Assembly (NCBI RefSeq): GCF_023973825.1
Contig: NC_090122.1
Span: forward strand, 1,814,630-1,878,629
DNA from: Plasmodium brasilianum
Taxonomy: Eukaryota; Apicomplexa; Aconoidasida; Haemosporida; Plasmodiidae
DNA: 64,000 nucleotides
Reading direction: 5' to 3'
Shown: positions 1-10,800 of the stretch, one piece after another
Numbering within the stretch: the stretch's first letter is position 1
How the letters are laid out: each line of letters starts with the position of its first letter
Position numbers and translations under genes: made by a program
The notes under the pieces: model-generated
Seen by the model: only the letters and a program-made list of their open reading frames with translations
The model's database searches: none
What the model was told of the DNA's origin: nothing

Positions 1-2359
1 TTCTGTTCATTCGATAGCGTTTGTTGTATTCGTTGTATTCGTTGTACTCGTTGTACTCGTTGTGTGTGTTCGTTTTGTTCAACCTGTTCGTTCTATTATC
101 GCTATCATTTCCCTCTAAACGATCGGCACTTCCCGAGTGACTTCTCTTCAGCAAGAAGGGTACATATACTGTATCTTTTTCAATTTGAGTACTTTTCCCT
201 AGATTAATATTTTCATGTTCTCGTACATCTTCACCTATGCTCACATCTGAATTGGGATGTGCTTCATATTTGTTCACGTTTCTCTGCTCCTCAAAAATAT
301 CAAACTTGGTTGATGTTAAATTGTTCAGAACCAGCTCGACTTGGTCCTTATAAACGTAACTCTCTTCCCGAGTTAGGCTTCCCTTGTGAGCAGGAACTTC
401 ATTTTTTGAAAATCTGCTGGCCACATTTTTGGAAAAATCTTCAGGTACATTGGTGTGCACATTTGGGCGCAAATCTGTGGTTACGTTGAGGTGCATATCT
501 AAGTTCATGTTCATTCTAAAGGACTCATCGTCATGGTTCTCATTCTGAATACAGTCTTTTATATTAACAGTATCACAAATGTGCTTTTCTGTTAATTTAT
601 ATATTCGATTAATGGAATTATTCTGCACTAAATTAGAATGTTCAGTTGTACCATTTTCCATACTCAGAGGAATGATGTCGTAAATAGTTTCTCTTCCTCT
701 AAAGTAGTTTTCTTCTCTCGAGGAAATTGAATCACAGGAGTTACTGGTAGTACTTTGTGTGCTCATACTACTATCAATAACAGTGCGGTTGTCTAACCCG
801 TTATGCAGTACGTTATTGTTGAGAATCTTATTGCAGTTGCTTATTAACTCCTTAATGGATTCATTAATAGAAAAATAGTTAGATATAAAAGTGTTCTCCG
901 TGAAACTGTTTACACAAAAATCGCTAGCGACAAAATTGTCCGCCGAAAATATGGTCAACTCCTCGTTATTCAAGTACGAATCAATTATATTCCGGTGAAC
1001 ATTTACGAATGGGGTATTCTGTTTCCCCTCTTCCTCTATAATGTTACTCACCTTCGTGCTACACTTTGAGAGGGTAAGACCATTGCTAAAGTGGACACAA
1101 TCAACTGAGTTGGCCGAGCTGACCGAGTTGGCAGAGTTGGCCGAGTTGACCGAGTTGACCGAGTTGGCCGAGTTGACCGAGCTCGCCAAGATGGTCGAGT
1201 TACCTCGATGTTCTCTTAATATATTAGCATGATCTCTTGTTGCACCTTCATTTGTATCGTTTTTCTTAACCATTTTAGTGAAGGTAGAATTTTCATTTCT
1301 CTCGTTTAAGCACTGTTTTCCTTTATGTATTTTTTCCTTTTTTCTCTGTGGACGTTCATTTGACTCATTGGTAAATATTTTTTCTTTTTTTCTTCTTTTT
1401 TTCCTGAATAGGGTATATTTATTTTTCTTTATCACTTTTGACCACATCTTGGTACTAACTTTTTCGTCTATCATTTTTTTCTTATTAAGCAAGAGAAGTA
1501 ATTTTTTCGCAATTTTTCTTCTCCTAAAAAAACTTGAATAACTGGCGTTGATAATTTTGAGGTTAGAAATGCTATTATTATTTTGGGGCTGATGAAAAGG
1601 GCTTCTCAACAGTGTTTCTCCTGATAAACGTTTTAATGAGTCGTTCTTTTTATAATTTTTAAAATTATTTGCTATTCTGCAGTTCTTCGTATTCTCCTTA
1701 CACTCACCATTTTGTATATATAATGACTCATTGGACAAATTTTTAAAGTGGAAGATTTTTTTTTGAAATAGACGAATAATATTATTGTAGTTTACTCTTT
1801 TGAGAAAGCTATTAAGCGATTTATGTAAATATGCATCATCATTGTTGTTACTATTTTTAACATTTGTTTCTTTGTTCGAATCATGTTCATATATATTATG
1901 AAAATATTTTGGAGAGTTAATTAAATCGCTTTTTTTTTTTTTTTTTTTTATATTTTTGGACATGTTAATTTTTGTTCTTTTAATATCTTCAAATATATAA
2001 CTTGTGCTATCTTCAATTACACTTACAGGATAATTATGTTTCCCCATGATATCACTACAACGTTCTAAATCTTCCAAATTTTCCTCATTTTCTGTAATTT
2101 CCCCATATTCCATATTTTCCACATTTTCTACATTTTCTAACATTTCAAAGTTTTCAATTTCATCCTCTTCATTACCTGAACGTGTTAAGGTATTATTATA
2201 TGATAAACAGCACATGGAGTTAGAAAATGAGTAGTGGGTTATGTGTGTAATTCTTTCCTTGGAACTATCCAACTTTTTGGCACAGTTGATACGTGTCTTT
2301 TCTCTATTTCCGTTCTCATCTTTTATACAGTTGCTATATATTTTGTCAAGAATAGGCAT
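1..2359 (-). CDS. Large hypothetical protein, 5' part only (runs off the window)
   Basis: The minus strand is open from the ATG at 2359-2357 to the window edge: I read every codon and found no stop, giving 786 visible residues with the C-terminus missing. I recognise no domain. Visible features are an acidic Glu/Asn-rich stretch around residues 60-90, a short poly-Lys run coded by the T-run near 1931-1948 (frame kept), and a strongly basic segment at about residues 273-335. Residues 388-423 carry an NSV/NSA tripeptide repeat coded by a 9-bp DNA repeat (about 1090-1195), and a Thr-rich TTN/TTS repeat lies near the visible end. Codon and residue use match the neighbours. The next gene upstream is on the same strand with 2.5 kb between. 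Being a real gene is near certain from length; function is unknown. Confidence 0.85.
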   Translation of the reverse strand, partial: MPILDKIYSNCIKDENGNREKTRINCAKKLDSSKERITHITHYSFSNSMCCLSYNNTLTRSGNEEDEIENFEMLENVENVENMEYGEITENEENLEDLERCSDIMGKHNYPVSVIEDSTSYIFEDIKRTKINMSKNIKKKKKKSDLINSPKYFHNIYEHDSNKETNVKNSNNNDDAYLHKSLNSFLKRVNYNNIIRLFQKKIFHFKNLSNESLYIQNGECKENTKNCRIANNFKNYKKNDSLKRLSGETLLRSPFHQPQNNNSISNLKIINASYSSFFRRRKIAKKLLLLLNKKKMIDEKVSTKMWSKVIKKNKYTLFRKKRRKKEKIFTNESNERPQRKKEKIHKGKQCLNERNENSTFTKMVKKNDTNEGATRDHANILREHRGNSTILASSVNSANSVNSVNSANSANSVSSANSVDCVHFSNGLTLSKCSTKVSNIIEEEGKQNTPFVNVHRNIIDSYLNNEELTIFSADNFVASDFCVNSFTENTFISNYFSINESIKELISNCNKILNNNVLHNGLDNRTVIDSSMSTQSTTSNSCDSISSREENYFRGRETIYDIIPLSMENGTTEHSNLVQNNSINRIYKLTEKHICDTVNIKDCIQNENHDDESFRMNMNLDMHLNVTTDLRPNVHTNVPEDFSKNVASRFSKNEVPAHKGSLTREESYVYKDQVELVLNNLTSTKFDIFEEQRNVNKYEAHPNSDVSIGEDVREHENINLGKSTQIEKDTVYVPFLLKRSHSGSADRLEGNDSDNRTNRLNKTNTHNEYNEYNEYNEYNKRYRMNR

Positions 2360-4850
2360 TTAACTAAAGGAGGATCTTCTAAATAGGCATATAATAATCT
2401 ATATGTGTAAGTTAAAATAATTTTTTCTACTTATTAATTGTGTCTGTTGCAATAAAAAATGTGGGTACACAAATATATATGTTTGTACACAAGTATATAC
2501 GTTGGTACGCAAGTATATATGTTGGTACGCAAGTATATATGTTGGTACGCAAGTATATATGTTGATGAACAAATATGTACATTGGTACGCAAACATGCAT
2601 GGGCGTACCTATGTGAAACTTAACGTATAAATATGTTTGCCACAAAGATAAATGAGAGGGAATACAAGCAAAAAAGGAACTTCAGGAAAAGTACACAAAG
2701 TGACAGTGATATGGGGAAAATGTGTGGTGCGAAGGAATATAAATGTGCAAGTACATGCATGTGTGTACAAACTTATGTACATAGCACTCACAGGTGTGCG
2801 CAAGTGTGGTGAAGATATCTACTTTTCCATCAACTTGTACATACAAAAAAAAAAAAAATGAGAAAAATGGAAATAAGTGAAATGAAAAAAATTGAGTTAA
2901 ATTTGAGCAAATCTAAGTAAATTTAGACATATTGATGCATACTGTTACGTATTGTTACAAATTTAAAAATATGAAAAACAAAAAAAAAAAAAAAAAAAAA
3001 AATATAGCATGTGAAAGTGAAATATTGCATATGTTAAATGATAAGAGGAAATAAAAATGAATATGCAGTAAATACATATTAACTGTGGAAAAAAAAAAAA
3101 AAAAAATACTAGGGTTATTTCTGTTTTAAACTGTAGTCATATGAAGACAATTTGCACTTGCGTGAAAATGCTGAACGTATCACATTTTGCATAAATCTTT
3201 GCAGCGTCAAAAAAAAAAAAAAAATGCTGCATAAATCTGCTAGCTCCACATCAACAGGGAATATTATATTCTGCTTTGCATTTTAAACGCCACCAACAAA
3301 TATGTCTTTTTTGTCCAAAATACTCGTCTCACTGTAAACTATTATAAAGATTGCGTCAATAAACACATTATGCGCTTTTTAATGCAAAACGGTACACTTT
3401 TTTTTTTTTTTTTTTTTATATACAAAAAAGACATGTTTGCATTTACGAATAGATGAATACAGCTACTACCCCATTTTTAACATCCTATAATGATTGTAAA
3501 AAAATTTGATAATAAAGTACGAGCCTAAATTCCTTATTAATGATTTCTTCGTGGCATACATATATGTATATATATATATATATACAATGACGACTCTTCA
3601 GCTGCTGTTTGAGCCAAAATGCCGCTGGTTAACTTGCGAAAAATTCAAATAAAATTTTAAGAATGAAAAATTTAGTAAAAGGATGATATTGAAAGATAAA
3701 AATTAATAACTTCGTTAAATGATTGATGTATTATTGCTTGAAATTAAAAAAAAAAAAAAGATTTTAATTTGTTTTATCTAAAACTTGTTTTTTATTTATT
3801 TTTCATTTGAATGTCCTTACTTATCGTGTAAGCATGTCCGCGTACAAACGATTGTTGAAAAATTTGAAAAAAAAAAAATATAATGCGGTAAACTATTAAA
3901 AAAAGGTGTATATGTGCGCATACTTTTATATGTATATGTTTATGGTTTGGCTTATACATGCATGTACATAATATACACAATACGTATGGTACAACAATTG
4001 CGCTTTGAACTTAAACAATTCGCAGTAAAGAAATAATGAATGGTATATATACTAAACAAATAAATACTCAGTTTAATTTGCATCGTTTGTTAGGTAGTCT
4101 ACAAAAGTTCATGCATAAAAAAAATGAAACACAAAATAATGCAAAGCACGATATGTTGCAATGTACCCTATTATTTGATACAGCATATAATGCAATGCAG
4201 TAAAAATACGTAAGTTGCGATACCACAGCAACATAAGGTAAAATGGAAATATAAAATCACAAGAAATCATGTATCTATTTATTTATTCAGCAGAATAAAG
4301 AGAAACATGTCTGAAATATTCTTTTACTTTTTTTTTTTTTCTGTAATAAGACTATAATTGCTATATACTTCCTCCTCAGTATATAATATATGTATATATA
4401 TATATTTACAAATGGAATCATCCATTAACAGTAATAACATATTTATTAAACGATGAAATAAGAAAATAAATAAATTATTTAGTATCATATCTACGTACAT
4501 ATAAGTTAAATTGGTATATATCATATAACAAAACATTTAATTTATTATACAGACATCCAGTAAGAGTGTATATAATTTGTGTGCATAAAATCTATGTTGG
4601 CAAATTATTCAAAAATTGGAAATATTATTAACAATATAACTATATACCGATGCTAGCACAACACTATTTAAATATTCTTTTTTATATATTCCCTAGTGAT
4701 GTAAAATTTTATATCATTTCTTTTTTCTTTCATCACATATTAATATATGTAGTACTCAATCTTTCTTATGTATCATAAAAAGGGTAATTACTTTTTATCA
4801 CATCGTTTATTTCTGATATATCCTACTTTTCAAGAGCTGTACACATGTCG
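2360..4850. other. Intergenic region, promoter side of the hypothetical gene and 3' side of the chromodomain gene
   Basis: This 2.5 kb stretch separates two minus-strand genes. It holds A/T homopolymers (for example A-runs near 2980, 3095 and 3210, and a T-run near 3400), an (AT)n tract near 3565-3585 and one clear minisatellite (2466-2600, listed separately). Short frames here are low-complexity and none has a convincing start, splice site or residue mix. I see no RNA gene. Confidence 0.7.
2466..2600. repeat. 20-bp minisatellite, about 6-7 copies
   Basis: Repeats of a 20-bp unit close to TATATATGTTGGTACGCAAG. The inner copies are almost identical and the outer ones diverge (TTGATGAAC and ACATTGGTA variants). 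It lies about 110 bp upstream of the ATG of the hypothetical gene, so it is probably in its 5' leader or core promoter. The tyrosine-rich frames read through it are by-products of the repeat. Confidence 0.85.
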
Positions 4851-7800
4851 CTAAAGGACTGCTATTAATAACAAATTCTTTTTAGTTTGTTCCTTTGGCA
4901 TGTAACAATTTTTTAAAAATAATGTTGAGTTACTAATACTATCGTTTAAAAATATGCCGCTCCCTCGATTCTCATTATTATAATGGAAGTTAAAATCAGT
5001 GCTACTCCTGTGATTGCTTCCATTGTGATTGCTTCCATTGTGATTGCTTCCGCTATGATTACCTCCTGCTTTATTACTACCTCCCCCACTGTTGCCGGCA
5101 TAATTGTTTCTGTTATGACTACCAGAGCCTTTGTTATTGCTAATCATGTTAGGAGCACCACTTCCACCGACGTTATTATTATTGTCATCTTCATAATCGT
5201 CATGCCCATTATTATTCCTTCGATGGCCATTATTGTTGTCATCATCTTTACATTGATTTTGCGTTTTAATATGAAAGTTAACTGTGTTCTCATTTGGGTT
5301 GTTTGCCTGAGCTGTAGTCGTTGTTATCGTAGCTGTGGTGCTGTTACTGCAGTTCCTTTTGTTAAAACTATTGTTCATTTCATCCATTTTTTCAATGGTA
5401 TTATTATGCTCATCCAATACATTATTACTACTAGGTATATTGTTATTACTTTCTTCTATCTTTTCTATCTCATCCGATACATCAATGATATGTGAACCAT
5501 CTTTCGCACACTCACTGGATTCGTTAGTTATAGCTGTAAATTCCCTTTCGTTACCATTATTATTACTCCTACTACTATTACTATTACTATTACTATTACT
5601 ATTACTATTACTATTACTATTACTATTACTATTACTACTACTACTACTACCCTTATTATTACTACTACTACTCTTATTATTACTACTACTACTCTTATTA
5701 TTACTATTAATACTATTACTACTACTACACTTATTAATATTCTCGTTGTTGATGCTTCTATTAACATCACTGTGATATACCAACTCTGCACTGATTGATC
5801 TGACGTCCTTTTGCTGTTTTGTCATACAATCAACACTGATTACTTTATTAGGAAAACCAGGTTGATCATTCGAAGCATATTCTAAATTGGTGTAAAGAGT
5901 TGCACTAGAATTATTATTACAGTTCTCATGCATAGCCGTTTCATCCTCATTACATATTTCTTTGCATTCATAAAAATTAGTAATTTTCTTATGATATACA
6001 TCTGAAGCTTCCTCCACTTGATGCACATCACTTAATGATTTGTATTCAATATCTACTTCACTACTACTACCACTACCATTACTACTACTTTTTTTACTCA
6101 TAATAACATTCTTATTATATTCATTTGCTTCAATGTTACTGTTTTTCCAAACTATAGGAGCATCATTTTTTTTCTTAATACAATTATTTGATACATTTGG
6201 TGCAGGTTTGTCATTTTGTAATTTTTGTTTTTCAGCATTCAAATGGTCACTCTGATACATATGCAGACCAAGCTCATCTGTGTCTACCTTTTTTTCAAAA
6301 TATTTTTCGCGTAGGTCCTCATAACAACTCTTCTTCTCATTACCGCTTTCACATTTTTCAAAACTTGCGTTCTTCATAAATCCCTTACTCCTACTAATAC
6401 ACGGAATTGAGCTAGCATTATTTTCCTTGTTATTGTTTTCATTGTTATTAATGCTTGTGCTCAAATTGGCGATAACGTTTTCAACGAAAATGCGTGAGTC
6501 TATATTGTAATGGATTTCATTTTGTACTTCACTTTGCACTTCATTGCGATTCGCACTATGATCGTTTCTATGGACTTCATTATGCGCATTGTTGCAGTCA
6601 CTGTAAAGCACACCACTACCCCCCTCCTCCAGTTTCTGCTCCTGCTGTTCCTCTCCTACATGATGATCATTTCCATTACAACCAGACTCCTCATTCGCGT
6701 CTTCCCAAGTGTCGCTGCTATATTCATTTTTTGAATGATCTTTATTGTCTTTCGAACTGATCTCTCTATAGCTACTGTCTGTATGCAGTGAAACGCCATT
6801 TTTTTCACTAATATTATCCGCATTATTAGAATTATCCGCATTATTAGTATTATCCGTATTATTAGTATTATCCGCATTATTAGTATTATCCGTATTATTA
6901 GTATTATCCGTATTATTATTATTATTATCTGTGTTATTATTATCAGCATCCGTCAAATCGGCTTTGCAACTTAAATGAAAATAAAATCTTTCGAAATAAT
7001 CAGGAGAGGGGAAAAAAAATAGATTCGGCTTTACATTAATGGATAAAAATATATCCTTAAAAAATTCATTTAGTTTGTTATTTAGTTTATATATTTCATC
7101 AAATAACATAATATTTTTTGATAACTCATTTAACGAACTATTTACATTAAAATTTTTATTTTCACTTTTGCTATCACAAACATAGTCTAATAATATATTT
7201 ATAAATTCGCAATTTTTATATATAAAATTGTAATTTCTAAAATCGTTAAAAATATCAAAATAAAGTAAAATGTTTGTATATGACTCTAACAGATGTACTT
7301 GGAAATTTCCTTTTATGAAATTAATACTATTTTTATTCTTTCCATTGTAAAAATTTATAACATTCATGTTTTTTATAAGGGAATCGATGTTGTTTAGGGC
7401 CAATTTATCAATTGACTCGCTATACTCAATATACCTGTCCATGTAATTCATCTTAACAACACTTATATTTAGAATATCTAATCGCGCATACTTCATTCTA
7501 TGTTGTTCGTCTTGTTGCAGTTCATACTGTTGCTTCTCACGTTGCTGCTCATTGTCAATGTTAATATTTTCATTTATGTCATCATAAGAAATGATAGGGT
7601 CATCTTTACTTTCATCTATTTTTAATGCTTGGATATCTTTCTTTTTAATTTCTATTAATGTATTATTATTATTAATATTATTCATATTTAACTTTGCCTG
7701 AACTTCATCTTCGTAATATGCCATGTTATCCCCCTCTGCCACGTCCACTGCTTCAGCCACTGCTCCCTTTTTTTTTTTCCTTTTTTCCCCTTTTTTATTC

Positions 7801-10800
7801 GAATATGCAGATAATAATACCTTCTTTTCTACAATTCCTCTTTTATCATAATTCGATCTATTTACAAAATGCATGGTACTTCTGCTATTATTTAAATCTG
7901 GATAATCGTCCGAATTGCGCTTGCTACTTATTCGTAAAAGAGCACTGTTGTTCATATTGTTACTAATGCTGCTCACGTTGTTACTAATGCTGCTCACGTT
8001 GTTACTAATGCTGCTCACGTTGTTACTAATGCTGCTCACGTTGTTACTAATGCTGTTCACGTTGTTACTAATGCTGTTCACGTTGTTACTAATGCTGTTC
8101 ACGTTGTTACTAATGCTGTTCAAGTTGCCACTAATGTTGTTAAAACTAACGTTGTTGATACTATCATCGTTCATATTATTACAACTGTAGAGAATATTTT
8201 TTAATCTCATTTGCTTTGGTCTGTTACTCTCCAGTTGTAAATTTTCAAAAGGCGCCTTTCTTGAATGCTTCGAAAATTTTACAAATTCATCAGGATATTT
8301 AATCATCTTATGGAAACTATTCGTACTTACATGTTTCTCTTCATATTCATTTTGTTGTACATCATTGTCTTCTTCTGTATTCATATTTAACTTTAACTCA
8401 TTTAATATAACAGCATCCTCCGATTGATATAAACGTCGTTCCTTTAATGCGCTCAAAACATTTTCCAAAAAGTTGATATAATAATCACACTTTTCATCTT
8501 CAGTATTGAATAGATCTTTTATGTTTATTATAATATCCCCTTCAATGTGATTCAAACCGCTACTAACATCGCTGTTTATTCCATCACCCATGCCGCTATT
8601 ATTATAACGCCTAATATTTACGGAGTTGGTCGTATTCACCCCATCTACGTTAATAGTTGTGTTTTGAAAATTATTTGATGTGTTGTTGTTATTATGATCA
8701 TGCTTTTTCTTCATATTCGTTTTTTCGTAATAATTAATTTTTCTGATGGAATTTTTTTTATTGATGATATCGGAATTAGAGCGATTTATTTTTCTGTTAT
8801 TAGTTTTAACATGATCATTATTGGTATATATTCTTTTTTTATTCTCTTGCACCTTCCTTCTTAAAATATCTTTGCTATTATTATTTTCATTAATAACAAG
8901 ATTTTCACTCATGGCTAGAATTTTTTTCTTTTTAATGGGATCATCGTATATACTGCTTGTCGTTACTGTTTCAAAGTCCGTGCGCTTCACAGTTTTTAAT
9001 TTTTTCGAATTATCATTCTCCCTACTGTTCTCCCCATGGTTCACACCACTGATCGTACCATTGATCGCACCATTGATCGCACCACTGATCGCACCATTGA
9101 TCGCACCAATAGTTATATCACTCATCATACCATTGATCATACCATTTTCCATACTGTTATCTATGCTGTTATCTGTGTTGTTATCCAGAATATTACTCTT
9201 GATGTTACTTCCACTATTACCTATGTTATTATCTGCATTGATATTTGCGTCACTCTGTATATCACTAGGTACATAATCACTATGTACATTATGATAAATA
9301 CTATCACTATTATTCCTTGTATATTCCTTTAAGTTACTATCCTTTTTGCCATCATCACTTCCATTTCCACTTCCGCTCTCACTTGCATTGTCACCATTGT
9401 TATTGTTTTTCTTGAAAACGTTCCTAACATATTCAAGCATTTCCTCCTCGTTGACATTATAATTATCCTCATTATTCCTATTACTTCCACCGTTTTTGTT
9501 GATACTGATATTATTATGGTTGTTACTATTAGTAGTGCTATTAATACCACTGTTGTTACTGATATTATTATTGGTAATGTTGGTACTATCTCCAATCTCC
9601 TTAGGACTTGGTTTACTCCTTTGTTCACCTTTATCATTGAGATAATATTTAGCAGCGTCCGTGATGTATACTGCATCGGTCAGATATTCATTTGAGCTTA
9701 CAACATTCTTTTCTTCATCATTTAACTCATTAAAAAATCTAATATTTTCCTCAGAAAATTGGTCGAAATATCTCCCATCAAGTGAGGCATAATCATGTAA
9801 TCGCTTGTTAATATTCCTGTGATCGGTGCTTGCACTGCTCAATAGTCTAAAGACACTTCCATTGCCACTTCCATTGCCACTTCCATTGCCACTGCCAATA
9901 GCACTGCCAATAGCACTGCCAATTGCATTACCAATTCCACTGCTATTACGATTATTGTTACTGTTACTGTTACTGTTACTGTTGTTGTTACCATTTATAT
10001 CGTTGTTATCCCTCTGCTTAATTTCGTTTTCCTCAAAAGAATGTTTCATAACTAGGCTTTCATTAGCCGTAAACAGTTCATTACTTATAGATTCGTCCAC
10101 ATTTTCGTCATACACAATATTACGAATATTTAACACATCATTTGATGTATACTTTTCCCTGTTATGAAATAATAATTCTTGGACAGTATTTTTCTTCTTT
10201 TTTTTTTTTTTTTTTTGGACTGTTCCATTTCTATCAACTTCAATATAATCTACTCCATTTTTTCTACATATATTATTTTCTGTACTATTTGCTTCTAATA
10301 ATTTTTCAGCAAACAAATTTCTTCTATTTTTATTATTATTATTATTATAAGACGACTTAATGCTTTTCCCATCTTCCTTATCATAAGCACAACCATTCAC
10401 AAGGGTCTTCTCTTCAGCAGTAATATTATTGCTGTTCCTGTCCTTCATGTACATTTCGTATAGTGAACTTACATTATGCAGTCCTCTACTGAAATACGAG
10501 TCCTCCACGTCGAACATGTGCTCTTCTTCTGCATTGTTATTGTTATTATGGTGGTTGCTACTACTGTGGTGGTTACTGTTGTTGTTGTCGGGGTGAAGAC
10601 TGCTACCATACTCCGCAAAGTTATCATTATCGTGCATATCTTTAAAGGATGTTTTGTTCTTTCTATCCAAAAGTTCTTCAAAATGAAGCATATCGTCTCT
10701 ATATATATTCATATTTTCCGTAGAGTATTTATTTTTAAATAATATTTCACTTGAAGTGGATATATGATCAAAATCTAAATATCTCTTTTTTTCATTATTG

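Noticed and set aside
5335..5775. Plus-strand frame with a very long poly-leucine run
   Set aside because: It is the antisense of the Ser-Asn repeat in the chromodomain gene; similar Leu/Ile/Val frames occur opposite every Asn tract.
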